64,000 bases of DNA. It comes from Micropterix aruncella. Lineage: Eukaryota; Arthropoda; Insecta; Lepidoptera; Micropterigidae. The stretch is taken from positions 3,221,809 through 3,285,808 of the forward strand of contig OX155962.1 in assembly GCA_944548615.1 (NCBI GenBank), read 5' to 3'. The translations under genes were made by a program, and so were the position numbers. Below the pieces are notes generated by a model. The model was given only the letters and a program-made list of their open reading frames with translations. It searched no databases and was not told where the DNA came from. Below, in pieces: positions 34,505-49,500 of this stretch (within the stretch, counting starts at the first letter, position 1; the number at the start of each line of letters is the position of its first letter).

Positions 34505-37500
34505 AATTTCCCCGAGCTATAGTATTTGGTTACCCTGAAATGGTTACACATGGGGCTTGAACCGCTAATTAAAGCCCACAATTTTTTTTAAATTTATTTA
34601 TTTAAAGAAATGCGCATTTTTTTAACTACAGTACATGACATAATATTATTCGAGGCTCCGTTGTAAATAGTAGCAAAAAAGAGTACCGCAGCCCAGTCCT
34701 TCTTGAGATCAACGCCGCCTAACTAGGCCTAGGCCTGTACTAAGGCAAGCGTACCAAGAGAATAGTGGCTTTTGCATACTTCAAACTACATATGTTAAAA
34801 GAGAAAAAAAATAAAAAATGGTATCTAATAATATTAGGAATTAACTTAAGGCAATAAACAATGTATGTACAAATTAATCATTACTCTAAAAACTAGGTCA
34901 TTGATATGTCAATGCGTCTGTCAGTCTGTCAGTCTGCAAATAATATTTGTAAAATACTACGAATCATAATTATACTACGAATCATATTAATACTACGAAT
35001 CATAAACAAAAAGCCTACGAGATCCTTACAACTCATTAAATAAAATAATAAAATTTTCCCATGCCAGAGTTTTTGGTTTCACGAATTGGTTACATGGCGC
35101 TTAAACCGCATATTAAAGTTCAACAATTAATGCTACGGATCATAAACAGAAAACCTCAGAGATTCCACTCCTTACAGCTGTTTCGTGAATACTCTGTCCT
35201 CCAAGTGCGGTAACTGTACATATAATGGGTATTAATCTTATTTCACAAATATAAAGATATATGACTGGTAAGTTAACAACTTAAAGCATCTAGGAGTGCA
35301 TATGAGGGTCACTCTGCAGTGCCTCGTATAAGGACATTCGCTCAGCGCTATCTCCATTTTCTAGACCTCGGCATTGCATGTTGTCTACAAATCTATTTTC
35401 CCCACCCCTGCTCTAGGCCAACGGAGAAAATGGAACCACAAGTCATACTCGGGCTGAACATAACAACGATGAAAGAGTTTATAACGTCAAGTTTAAGGTC
35501 AAAGGTTGCATTTTACATTTCTGGAATTTGTGGTTTGGCTGGCACTGATGATGCGCTTAAAACGCCTGTCATTTCCTCGTCGGCTTGCATATCAGGGGGG
35601 CAGTTGTGAGACATTGCAGTTTTGCATGTCAAAAGTAATTTAAAACTTGAAGCGGAACCGATCGTAGCTAGGCCGAGCGGTTGTAAATCCATTCAAGGAT
35701 AGACAATGATAGGGGCCTCACTGATATAACCGACTAGCGTAGTAAGTAGATATACTTATGTAGAGCAGCTATTTTTAACACACTTTTATTAGGTCTACCT
35801 GTATGAAACTAACTATGTTGGAATCTAAGGTAATTAATTTAACCATCTTCCAAGGATCGTAGCGTCATGAAAGTTGGCAGCTGTATGTAGTTCTGATGAC
35901 AATACAATAATATGGTACTGTCGAACTGATCTGATGATGGAGTCGGAAGATATGAACTGGAACTTCATGATGGAATATCGTATCATAGCTGTGTTTGGAC
36001 TTGTTAGAAAAGTCTCGGAATGAACTTTGACCACGATTAGGTTTCAAGGCCTGATGATGTGGTTTTTACTGACATTTATAAAAGTGTGTTTTTAGTGTTT
36101 TTTTTTAAACTATTAATTTATAGATTGGAAGCTTCGGCATAAGCAGCGGTTCTCAACCGTTTTGAGGTCATTATTCCTAGTCGTATTTGACATACAGGCC
36201 AATAATACCATCAAACGTTACTTGAAAAAAAAAAAAAAATAAATTTGGAAACCTTTCGAAGTTTACTAGTTATTTACAAAAGTTTTGTAAAAAATCACCT
36301 TGTTGGTACAGTAGCGAGCGTATTGAATCAACAGTACATTTTTGGATTTTCTAAATGCCCCGACAAGCAATTGTTTTTGTTGACCGTCGTTCCTGTTCAA
36401 GTATTGATGAATAATGACTAGTACAAGAAAATTATGTCAGAAAAATGAGGCTGGAGTTAAATAAGAGGTTTCCATCCAAAGATGACATTCCATATAAGAT
36501 TTGACTCCTTGCCATATTTCCAATAAAATAAGAATAAAAATAAATTTATTTTCGTAAGTAATTTTCCAAAACATTATTCACAAAGTCTGCCTAACTAGGC
36601 CGAAGCCCATACCAAGGTAGACTCGACTAGGTCACTTGTAAGTTTTATATTGTGCGCACACTTATTAAAGTACTATTACTGAGAAAAAGAAAAAAATAAA
36701 AAAAATAAAGCAAATCTACTAACTCTAATAAATACATAGTCTAAATTTTAAGAGTTATTTTAATGATATCTAATACCTAATTCATAATCATGTTGAAAAA
36801 TAAAAAAGTAATAAAGAAATCAAAATATATCCAGTTAAAATATTATTAAAATAATAATAATAAAAAAATACAATAAGATTATAATTGCAATGATAATCAG
36901 TAAATAGAGAAAAAGACCATAGGGGTAATAATTTTAAAAATAAAAATAAAATAAAAAGTCAGTAATAAGAAGTAGTAATTAAAATAGTCATGTTGCTAGT
37001 CAATAAATAATATAGAAAAAATGATAATAATAATCCTAGAAGCAACAACAAATGAAGAAATACTTTGCCAAAAACAAAGTGGCTTTTTTAGAGTGATCCG
37101 GAAATTATCTGGATCTGAATACCATAGAGAATCTATGGGCTATCTGCAAGCAAAGACTCGCAAAAATGGATTGCAGAACAAAAAATGACCTCATTTGTTC
37201 ATTGAGTCAAGTATGGCATATGGAGGAAATAATTGTCAAAAACTATAAAAGCCTGACATATAGAATCTATGCCAAAACGATATCAATATGTATCGTTTGA
37301 CTATAATTAGCCTTATGAACCGATTTTGCAAAAATGGCACCGGAAATTGCCACCATCATCGTTGTTCAAAGCTAAAATTGCCCGCGCTTTATTTTGAGCC
37401 CGAAACTCCGCATTATCGTGTTGATAGTTTGCCTAAATTGGGGCATTCGGTTGTATGTTAGCGGTTTATTAAGTGGATGGAGATAATTGTTTGTGCCTGG

Positions 37501-40500
37501 AACGGATTGTGTTGTTTCGCTTATCGGTGCCAACATGCAACCGAACCCCCTCGAATGTGTCAGATTAGTTCTCATGGCAACACCCCCAAACAACTTTATA
37601 TAATTATTTTTTTGATGGGGCGATTCCAGTCCTAATTCTTGTAGATAGGGTGAATACCTTAGTAGGTACTTCTTTCAGGGCTGGACTAGGTTTCATTCTC
37701 CGTTTGTTTTTATAAATTGTATCTATGAATTTCCTATCGATCGGGTCAAAGTAATAAGTTTAATAATGATCGTTGATTTTATGGGGTATTAGATTGCTCA
37801 GTGGCGTACTTCGTTTTTTCAGCTAGGAATTTACTCACAGTTTAAAAGGTTGATTAATCTTCTCTTATGATTAGAAGCCCAATAGATAGCGTTCTGAACA
37901 CGTCTATACGGTATCTTATCTTGAAATAAAATAACAGTATAATACGGTAAAAATAACAGTATTTAAACAAAATAAAACGAATTTTTCAATCATTATTTAC
38001 ATAAAGATGTTACTTTTTAATTTGGTATAGAGGTTTCAATATGTAATAATTGAGTGCTTAAAAGTTAAATAGACTAATAGATGGCATTCTATCTCTCTGT
38101 ATTATTTCTGTGATGTAATCAGTCTATAGCAATGCGATAAATGGCTCTAATAATTGAAAGTGATTATTGTGATCATTGGTTAAATTATTTGTTTTTTAAC
38201 ATTCACTATCAATTATGTTATGGATAGCCAAATAAATTACTATTAGTCTCGCCGGAAAATGCTATCAGTGCCACCTGCATGTAGCCAGGGTATAAGGGTT
38301 GCCGAAACGTACTATGGCGTAAAACTTGAAACAATGAAAATTTTAAAAGTTGAAATAATATTTTGGTGATAATATTTTGTTTAAAAAAATATTTTGATTA
38401 TAGGTTATTTAAATTTAACTGTTTATTTAAATTCTTACGTTGATACTTGTTGATAGCATTACCATGATTTATTGCTATTTAATATATAGAATTTATTGCT
38501 AATATATGTATACAACAACATGGCAAAGCTACTGTAAACAAACGAAATGTCTAATAGCCGATTCTGGTTCTTCTTTTATAAGAGACGTTTTTGTAATTTC
38601 TGTATTTTAATTAATGTCAGTATATAAGTTTCTACAATCTGTAATGATTTTTGAAATAATGTGAAGTGGACTGAACTGAACTAAACAATCTAATACCCTA
38701 TATAATCAATGATAATAATAATGAAAACTCTATTCTATAATAATTACAAATTTGCACAATGGCAGAGTTATCACACCTCGGCAATCTCTTACAGTCAACG
38801 GTAGTGTAGTTGTGAGATTTTCCGGGTAATTCAGACAATGCTTTAGTAAAATAATAATGTACCCAAAACTATTACTCTTTCAAATTACTTCTGCGAGTGA
38901 TGATGCTAAATAAAATTGAAACAAAATAGAATCAAAATAACTATAAGTTACAGACAAAGGAAAAACGATGGAATGGAGTATTTACTTTTGGTGAGAGAAG
39001 AAATGCTTTTTTGGAAGAAGCTTAAAAACAAAGAGCGATTGAGGGTCTCCAATATTTGGAGGGAGCTGGCTCCATAATCAAGCTTTGTTTTGGAGAGCCA
39101 GTTTTGTTCACCTTGTACTTTATGGATCGTACTTTATTTTTACAAGACACATCCCGAGTGTCATATCGCTCATTTGGTGCAACAATGACGTAAATACCCT
39201 TTTTTTCAAAAACAAGTTAAATATGTCAAAATGTTTGGAAAGACTATTTACATCGGGAGAAACATCGACAGAATTGAATTTGTGGTAATTTGCCGCGAGA
39301 TGGCGCGATTGTCATTGTTGAATTGAGTAAAATGGCGCTATTTCTGTTGCTACAAAGTCTGAAAGGCCAGTTGCGCGGGGCGCTCCGCTGAGTGTGGTTG
39401 TGTTTGGGAGCTACAACGACGTAAAGGTATTTATGACATTTAATTCGATAATTTTTGGTGCAACAATGACGTAATTGAGCAAATTGCAGCATTGTTACTC
39501 CAAAAATCAATAAGTTCTTGGTGAAACAATGACAAAATTGCGTAATTACGTCAATCCAAGTCAGGTACCTTCTTGGTGAAACAACGACGGAATTTTGTAA
39601 ATATGTCATTGTAGCTCCAAAAATGGCATTTTAAAAAATTGTTTATTGACGAAATTGAGTAATTACGACAACTGGAGTGAAGCTGAAATAAAGAAAATAA
39701 AAAACAAAGATCTACTAGTCATCGAATAACTAAGGCTGTACGAGATATTAATGTGGTTCCAGCGTATACTTCAAAAAGAGAAATTCCCGCAAACAAGAAA
39801 AATGATTTAAAAGAACTGTTACAAAAAAACATTATTCCTCGGCATTACTATGCTTTTTATGAAAGTATTTTCTAAAGGATTTTTTTTCCTATTGCTCAAG
39901 TATTACTCATGCTTATGGGTATACTGGCACTTAATTAAAAGTAGGTAATAAGTAAATAATCAGTGATTTTGTGCCAATAAGACAAATTGTAATCATAGTT
40001 CAGTATTATGTAAGATGTTTCTTGTTTTAATCTTAAGTAAGTACCTATTGAACATAAGATATACCTACATGGTTGTTACTAAGTTACTTTATTAAACATT
40101 CATAAATAAATGTTTTCTGTTGAGTAATTCAATTATTTAGTTTTATTTTGTCACAAATGCAAAATTTCCTAGCGAACGCGTTATTTTTTATATTGAATTC
40201 TGAAGCAACAGTGACGTATTTACTGATGCCTTCTTTTTTTAAGTCTATAATCCAGGTTATGTACAATGTACCGAGTAGATTGGGACTATAATAGAAACTA
40301 CACATACTGAACTTATATTTAAAATCACGACGATTGTAATAAGTCCCTTCATAATACCATACCTTTCATACGAATCTTTTATTGGCTCTCCTGTAAAATT
40401 ACCAAAAGTGTAAATACGTCATTGTTGCATCAAATGAGCGATATGTGATGTGTCAACACTGTCCAAATATCACGTAAATAGTTATCTAAATGTCCAAATG

Positions 40501-43500
40501 CCAATAAATTACCATACATATATAGTGTTTAGTGTCAAACGAAAGGTCTGATTGAGTACATTCCGGAAATATACATCTACCTATATGGATAAATACGTCA
40601 ACCACAAATATTTCATAAGAAACCTGTAATAAAAATAATTATAATTACAATGCTTCACTTTCTGTAACGGCAGTCATGTTTTTTAAATTCTTTGTAGTAT
40701 ATTTACTTGTTATCTTATTTATAACAACAGTATGGTTCCAGTGGCGTGCCCAGGGTTGGCCCAGTGGCTTGCCCAGGGGCAAGCCCGACATACCTTTTTG
40801 TGTTTTTTACGCTTTTTACGCTTTTTATAGTAAAAAAAGTGGTACCTCTTTACTCTTCGATCTTCAGTTTAAAATTTACTGCTTGGGTCGTAGATTCAAT
40901 AAAACACACTGAAGGCATGCTACTGCTAGACAGAATTTAACATATACTTATCAGCAGTCGCATACCTCCAGTGGCTTTAAGAAAAGCCATTTTATTTGCT
41001 TGAGCGAGTGAAATTAAGTTAAGAAGTTGACCCTTGCTTGTATGAGCTGTAAGACTATTTTATAAAAAAAGTGAACAAAAAATAACATAAGTATTAGGTA
41101 CCTAGATTTAACTAGCTTATTTATATTCTAAATCGAAGCGTTTATCTTTTTTCAAAAATTACTTTATTACGTCTGAGTAAAGTGATGGCGAGCACTTTAA
41201 TTCTATTAACAACTGTTTTTCAATAGCAACTATTGATAACTCAGATAGACATTCCTGACCCTGTGTATTTCTTAGGTAAGTATGAATACGCTTAAGAGAT
41301 GAGAATGCTTGTTTCGCGGAAGCACTTGTAGCAGGAATAGTTACGACAAGATCTTCTCCGTCGTTCCCTCATTACTGAGGATCGTGGCCACTAGACAACA
41401 GTTTGCCTAGGAGGCTCCTCCACTTCGACCTGTCTTCTGCATGGCGGGTCGCAGATTGTATTGACCCTTTTGTAACTTCTTTGATGAGGTCGTTCCATCT
41501 GGCCGGTGATCTGCCTCTGCTTCTTCTTCCCTCCACTTGACCCCCGGAAAGCATTTTCTCCAGATTCTCTGGGTTTCTCCTGGCAACATGACCGAAGAAA
41601 TGCAGGACCCTTCTCATGCATACGGTGGAGAGCCTCACTTGGATGCCGAGTTCTTCCAGGACAGGTTTGTTGGTGCAGCGAGCTGTCCATGGGATTCCTA
41701 GCATTTTACGCCAACATCACATCTCCAGTGCATCGATTTTGGTGCGTATACGAGCCTTAAGGGTCCATGTCTTCGATGCATAGAGAAGGATCGAGAAAAC
41801 CAGACTCAAACCAGCCTTACCTTAGTCCGCTTACTTATACCCCGATTCTTCCACAGCCTTTTTAGCTTGCTCATGGCCGATCTTGCCATCTGGCTTCTGC
41901 GTGAGACCTCCTTTTCGCAGTTTCCGTCGTTGCATATCATGGAGCCCAGATAAACAAAGTCTTTCACAGCTTGAAGGTCACTCAGCTCGTTGGTGCGTTG
42001 CATGGTTCCAGCCCGGTCCACAAACATGAGTTTGGTCTTGCTGCGGTTCATGTGCAGTCCATACTCCTTGCTTTCCTTCTCCACCCTGCGTAATAGTCGT
42101 CGTCGAATCTTAAATTATTGATTCTGAGACCTCCAATGCGAATTCCACCCTCCCTTTCGTCTAGGACTTTTCTCATTATATGTTCGCCGATCAAATTGAA
42201 GAGTTTCGGCGATAAGATGCACCCTTGTCTGACGCCTCTCTCTGTTTTGAAGGAATTCGAAAGCTCATTGTCCAACTTTACTCTCGAAGCGCCTTCCATG
42301 TATAGACTCTGTATGAGGACTAAAGGTGGTTTGGGATCCCCATATCGCGCATAGCCTCAAATACGACAAGATACGCTAACTTCAACAATTGGGGAAAGGC
42401 ATCTTCGAGGCTATTCTGACTAATGAAAACAATTAGTTCAAAAACATTGCAATCTTTCAATTCAGGAGAGGAGTACAAACAAATAAATTGGTTCTTTAAA
42501 ACTTGTTTGTCAAAATGGTTTGCATAAATGTCAAATAATGAATCTAATGCCTCTGTAGGAAAATTTTAACTGTGTTTCTCGTATAGTTTGTTGTTGAAGA
42601 GTTGGAATAATTTCAATTTGAAAATTTCCGAATATCGATTGTCAATTTCGCAAAATATGTTGTCAATTACCTGGACAAAAAGTCGTTTGTATTCAGTATG
42701 AGCACAGCGTACATTGCGTCTCAAACGAGGAGCTGAGATATTTTGCAGATTGTTTTCATAAATGTGATCAAATTCAGATTGAAATTCAACACGTAACCAA
42801 GTCTGAAATTCCTTTATTTTGTTGCTACAATAACCACATCGACTCGATTTTTGAAGAATATGGTACAAGCCATCAGTTTTTTCAAAAATTTGGCGGAAAA
42901 CAAGGAGAAAAATTTTTAATTGGAATGATCGCATCGAGTTTTCGAAATTATCTGCTGCTAAAACCGTATCCCCGTCCCAGTCCAGAGGGTTGTCACATAT
43001 GTCAGAAAACAAAGTAATAAGAATACATTACTCACCAGAAAGGAGAACTTCCTCCATTCAATTGAAATTACACAATAAAAAATTACCGCGACGTCACTCG
43101 CACATTGCAATCCAAACTAATTACAATGAAGTTGTGGTTTCTGTCTGATACGTTTGCATTCAACGTCATGGCTAAGCAAGCCTGGCTTAGCTCCCGATAT
43201 AAAAGTCGTATATATACACTAGCTGCGCCCCGCGGTTTCACCCGCGTGGTGATGGAAAATTGTGATATCTTTATAAATTATAGCATATGTGTTATTCTGA
43301 TGTGTAAGCTATATTATTGTAAAGTTTCATCAAAATCCATTCAGTAGTTTTTGCGTGAAAGTGTAACAAACATCCATACACACATTCTTACAAACTTTCA
43401 CGTTTATAATAGTAGTAGGATATATTGTTTAGCGTAATTTGCCCCAGATGCGAATGAAAGAACATTGATTTTGAAAGCCGCATTGAAAGCCTATTTGTGC

Positions 43501-46500
43501 GAGCGAGACAGCAATCGCACCCTGTCGATAATTGTCGCATCTCTGTCAATAGATATTTCTTCGCATGGAGCGAGCTGTGCGTGCTAGATAGCACTAGTAG
43601 GCGCTAGCAAAATATTTTTTTTTTTTTTTTTTACGAATTGTATTGTTCATTTATTTAATTGTTAATTACGAAGAATAGGCAAGGCGGGCTTTTGGGCTTA
43701 TATGAAGAGACCGCCACTGCATGGTTCATACCATTGGTCGAAACGCTTCAACCTGTATATTATAACTTTGAATACCCACCATCCCACCTTCACAAATTCA
43801 TAACAGTAAAGGCGGCGATACCCAAAATAACACGGAATGGAACCATTGTTAGGGTTAAGGTCAAAATAGGCGTATCGGCGCTGTTTGTTCGTATTGCAAG
43901 TCATTGTTCCGGTTCGGCAGTGCGTTAAAAGCGTTTTATAATTTATTATGCAATATTTATCCTCCTACGATAATGGATTTCATTTGCTGATTAGTTCATT
44001 CAGGGTGTCCTTGTGGGTCACGGACTGGTTAACACAGCGACACTGCTATATTACATTTTATTTTCATACAGAGTTTGGGAAACTTTTGTCAATGAGTGTT
44101 CAAAAACTCAATGAATGGCATAAGTAAATTAAATTGGATAACTTGTGTGGAGATCATACGAGTATGCAGGCAGTGGATACTGGGATAATATACAGAAGAT
44201 ATGCTGCAAATGTGAAAATATGAATAAATTCCGCCAATCAATCAATATTTATTTACATATTGTACGGCAGGCATTATTGTAATGTTTGATCTCTAAGCAG
44301 TATAACATTATGGTCATAACGACTTTACTCTTTATCTCGGAAGACGGCAATTATTGTAGAATTAACTGTTCCATGGGGATTAATATCCCAAAAGACCAAG
44401 AGTACAAACTAAATAAATATAGTTACCATGATCTCGCAAATGCCTACACCCGACGGAATGTTCAAAATTCAAAGTTTATTTATTCCAAAAAAACCCGGCG
44501 AGGGTATAGAACTTACAATTAATAAATACATTTTTTAAAATATTCATATTTTAAACATATCATATATCTGGCAAAAATAAAATTAAATCACGTTAGAAAT
44601 CTGAAAATCAATAAACTATACATAATCAACCATTACATAGTCTAAATATTAAAAAGAGCATTAAGAAATATCAAAAATAGAAATACCAAATCCAAAAAAT
44701 AAAAAAATAATAAAAAGGCAAATCTATTGAATGATCTCGCAAATAAATAAATCATTAATAATAATAATAATCAAGGAGTCCAATTTGGAAAGAATTGAAT
44801 AATAATCAGAGAAAAAATATAAAAATAGAAGCAATAATTCCTAATTCATGTTACATAATCAGTAAGTAAATTGTCTATAAAATGAAGTGTTCAGAATAAG
44901 ATTAAAATGGAAGTTAAAAAAAATAAAAAATAAATAAAATAAACAAGTAGTCAATTGTGAATATAAAATTTTAAAAGTCCGTGCCATATAGACATTTTTG
45001 CAATAAAAATTCCTTGGTAAGTTTTTTGAATAGTGCATATGTTTTTATATTGTTTAATTCCTCTGGTAACCTGTTATAAAATGTTATGCTTCTGTATTGA
45101 GTTGTCCTTTGAAATTGTGATGTTGCAGGTATAGAATTATGAGTACCTATACATCGATTTGTGCCTTGTATTGTGGGAATGTATGTGGGCAAGAGTTTGG
45201 TGCTTTCCTTTATTTTTAAAGAATTCGCACAGGCTTTCGTGAATAAGTATGGCATAAACGGTGGGGATCTTTAGTTCACGAAATAGTGGTTTGCAAGGCT
45301 TCAAGGCCTTGAATGGCTTCACTGTTCACCTTGACGCGGTGGAATTTGGCGCTCTTGGCAGGCCAGCCCAATCCATCCAAATATTTGTTTCACCTCTTTA
45401 AAGATCTTGGTCTGTCCAGGAAAATAATCAACTCCTTCCTAGAAAACATATCTAAAACTGTGATTTCCGCATATCAAATTCTATGGCTTCGAAGGGGGGG
45501 TGGGGAAGTGAATGGGTCATACGGAGAACACTCACATGTGGCCAGAAAGCTTTTGTAAACATAGCACAGCCGGTCGTTTGTCTGGAATCCACTGCTCACC
45601 TCCCAGAAGTGTAATAATAGTATTATGATGCGCCCGATTCTGGAAAGTGAATTCCTTAGCAGCTTCGTTTGTATTTTATTTTTATTGTAAAACCGTATCT
45701 AATACATGCTTGTGGGTGAAATAAAATAAAATAAATAAATATTCTGATCAATGTCTCATTTTGTTATTTGTTTCATCGTCGTCTAACAATAATAACATTC
45801 ATTTATTAGTGTCATCTATCGCATTTCTTTATAGGTTGATTGGTAACATCATAGAAATGTTAGTAAATAAAATACAAATGGAGCTGCCATGAAATTCACT
45901 GACCGAAGTCGGGCCCATCATATAGTGTTATTACACTTCTGGGGGGTGAGCAGTGGATTCCGGACTAACGACCGGCTGTGGTAGGTTTAGGACAGCTGTC
46001 TTGCCATATGTGAGCGTTCACCTTACCACCCATTCACTCCCCCTTCGAAGCTATAGAATTTGAGATGTCGAAATCGCGGTTTTAGATATTTTTTCTAAGG
46101 AGTTGATTATTTTCCTGGAGAGATCAAGATCTTTAAAAAGGTGAAACAGAGATTTGGCTGGCAGGCCACGAGCGCCAACTTCCACTGCGTGAAGGTGAAC
46201 AGTGAAGCCGTTCCGGGTGATGGCATTTGCGAGATATTATCTCGTATTTATTTAATTTGTACTTGTGGTCTTTTGGGATATTTGATTCCTATTGAACAGT
46301 CAATTCTACAATAAGGGCCGCCTTCTGAGATAGAGAGTAAAGAGTTTTATCTGGATGGAGGGCTGTGCATTATTTAAATAATATTTAAATTAACGCCATC
46401 TTTTGGCGCTTGGCCCAAACCCGCCGTTAGCCGGGAAACGAAACTCACCGCCCGAGGCGTTGCTATGGAACCCAACAGGGTTAGTCCGTCGGCCGAGAGA

Positions 46501-49500
46501 AGGCACTAATAGATTTTATTTATGAAATTAATATTCAGATAAAATCAGTTCCAGGCTATTAGCCAGGAAAGTCTTGGGATAACACAACCGATTTTTATTT
46601 TGACTATGCAATGTGGCATTTTGGTGTTTCTGTATTTATCTTCGCCCTAATTCGTTTCTACAGTTCTCAATCATTACGATACCTTGTCTATTCGGGGTCG
46701 ATTTGCCGAGTTAAAATTGCCAAGTAGTTAAAATTTTGGTTAAACATTTATTTTTCTTTCCAGGTGATTGAACCGATCAACCGGTTACTGGAATCAGTAC
46801 CATTTGATGCCGTTTTCTTCTCCCTGGATTGGCACCCGAGTGACCATGTCTCCTTCATCGACAATTTACCCATGAGGGAGCTCCATCATACAAGTGCTGT
46901 AAGTACAGACAATCAGTGGCGGTACTGTTATAGAAGCCTAAAAGCCTGGCTTGCCTAACTCTAAGAAGAGCCAACGTATAAAATCAAATAAAAGCATTGA
47001 ATTTTTAATCGACTCTACCGACGAGGGCCTTAGCCCTCGCAAGCCAGTAGTAGTACCCCTTGATCTACCAGATTTGGACGGATTTATCCACCCTCAAGTC
47101 TGATTCCAGATTAGCGTTTCTCCCGAGGCTCTATAAAGCGCGATCCGAACATCTAACCTAACTCTGGAAAAAGCCAAAGTATAAAATTAAATATAGCATC
47201 GATTTCTAAACGACTCAAACGACGAGGGCCTTAGCCCTCGGAAGTCAGTAAAACTCCTTGATGTACCAGATTTAGATGGATTTTACCGCCCTCTTGTCGA
47301 GTTCCAGATTGACGTTTCTTCCATGGCTCTATAAAGTACAATCCCGACATCTAACCTAACCTAACTCTGAAATTGCAGCCACAGTATAAAATTAAATAAA
47401 AGCATCGAATTCTAAAAGACTCATTCGACAAGGGGCTTAGTCCTCACAAACCAGTGGAATCCCTTGGTCTACTGGATTTGGACAGATTTTCCCCCCTCTA
47501 GTCTGGTTCCAGATTGACGTTCCTCCTGCGGCTCTAGAAAGCGCAGTTGTCTACATGGCAAAAAATTATCGTGAACCTGTGGCATCCTTTGCCCGCCTAA
47601 TCACTCGGATTCCTCGGTGAGGCCTTCCAAAGTAATTCGAAGACTTCAAGGAGGCTACCAAATGTGACTTGAACCATGAGTTGAGTCGACCAAAGAACAC
47701 AAACTGACTATCAGGCCCAAGTTGCATGGAACTATTCGGCCCTCAAACAACGATGGAGAAGTTTAGTATTCGCTATTGCTTCTACTCAACAACGAATAAA
47801 CAGTCAAGAGCCACAAAAGTTGCAGGACTTAGGGAATTAGCTAATAAATTAATAGTTTAAAAAAAAACACTAAAAACACACTTTTATAAATGATTTGGCT
47901 TTTATAATTACGCTTTATAATTAATTCTAAGCAATTCCAAGGATCCGGCAATATCGAAGCACGTAGTAAGTGGCCGTAGTGAGTCAAATGATCTACAAGC
48001 CCGCGTTGACTTCCGCAAAAAGTTCCTTACTGGAATCAGCCAGAATGGCACTGGTCGGGTATGGCAGTACAACCATGAGCGATGTGGACTTGAAGAAATC
48101 TCTCTTGCGGGGAGATTACGACAGCAATAGTATGGCTCACGCTATTGGCCTTCAATGCCAGAATGATTGGACAACAATTGGAGACTTTTGCATTCCTCCT
48201 CCAATGCACTGGAAAGTAATGTTGTATGACTGGACGCCAGAGATGCTAAAATTTTATTTAAATGTCTTTCAGCATACACTTCCAGACCCCAGTAACCTCG
48301 CTCGTTGGAGCTATGCCGAGGATAGTTCATGTCCCCTTTGTAGCAACACCCCTTGCACAGCTAGACATATTCTAGCTGGCTGCAAGGTGGCCTTGGATCA
48401 AGGACGGTACACTTACCGCCACGACAAAGTCCTTGCTGTTATTCGCGAGGTACTTAGTCTCTCAGTGGCTCGTGCCAACAAGGGTTCCACAGTATCCTCC
48501 AAACCCCCAATACAGTTTGTGCGGGTTGGCTCTAAAGGCAAAAAACATCTCACTGCGAAACCTTTCTCAATAATCGAGAAAGCTTCAGATTGGATTATGG
48601 AGGTCGATTCGGTCTCTAAGCAGTATAAATTCCCTGAAAGTCTCGGATGCACAGCCCTGCGTCCAGATATAACTCTTTACTCTCTATCTCGGAAGATGGT
48701 TCTTATCGTAGAATGAACTGTTCCATGGGAATCAAATATCCCAAAAGACCATGAGTACAAATTAAATAAATACCATGACCTCGCAAATGCCGTCACCCGG
48801 AACGGCTTCACTGTTCACCTTTACGCGGTGGAAGTAGGCGCTCGTGGCCTGCCAGCTAAATCTTTGTTTCACCTTTTTAAAGATCTTGGTCTCTCCAGGA
48901 AAATAATCAACTCCTTTCTAGAAAAAAAATTTAAAACTGCGATCTCTGCATCTCAAATTCTATGGTTTCGAAGGGGGAGTGAATGGGTGGTAAGGTGAAT
49001 GCTCACATGTGGCAAGACAGCTGTCCTAAACCTACCACCGCCGGTCGTCAGTCCGGAATCCACCCTTCACCTCCTAGAAGTGTAAATAAAACAAAAAATA
49101 TATATATATGATGGGCCCGATTTTTGGTCGATGAATTCCATGGCAGCTCCAATTGTATTTTATTTTATTTTTATTTTATAGGTTTGTTATAACCTTGAAA
49201 CCTGATCGTGTTCAAAGTCCATTACGTGACCTTTCTCACAAGTCCAAACACGGCTATGATACGATATTCCATCATGGAATGCCAGTGCCTATCTTCCGGC
49301 TTCATCATCAGACCTTGAAACCTAATCGTGGTCAAAGTTCATTCCAAGACTTGTCTAACAAGTCCAAACACAGCTATGATACGATGTTCCATCATGAAGT
49401 TCCAGTTCATATCTCCGACTCCATCATCAGATCAGTTCGACAGTACCATATTATTGTATTGTCATCAGAACTACATACAACTGCCAATTTTCATGATGCT

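Larger units (their letters stand above)
41159..43012 (-). pseudogene. hAT-family transposase split by a retrotransposon
   Basis: 42566-43012 reads a 148-residue hAT-type segment (FEKTDGLYHILQKSSR..DNRYSEIFKLKLFQLFNNK). After a frameshift near 42565 the chain continues (FPTEALDSLFDIYANHF..LKLAYLVV). It is cut at 42372 by the RTE insertion and resumes at 41341 with TIPATSASAKQAFSSLKRIH, the hAT dimerisation motif, ending at a stop at 41159-41161. This type resembles ZMYM1-like hAT transposases. Confidence 0.85.
40739..43200 (-). mobile_element. hAT DNA transposon, degraded, carrying an RTE insertion
   Basis: A hAT-like end CAGTGGCGTGCCCAGGG lies at 40739. Two separated parts of one transposase lie on the minus strand (41159-41341 and 42373-43012). 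The right end is not clearly defined; 43200 is approximate. Confidence 0.6.

Noticed and set aside
34348..34581. Open frame with FIYLFIYL repeats
   Set aside because: It is the translation of the (TAAA)n microsatellite.
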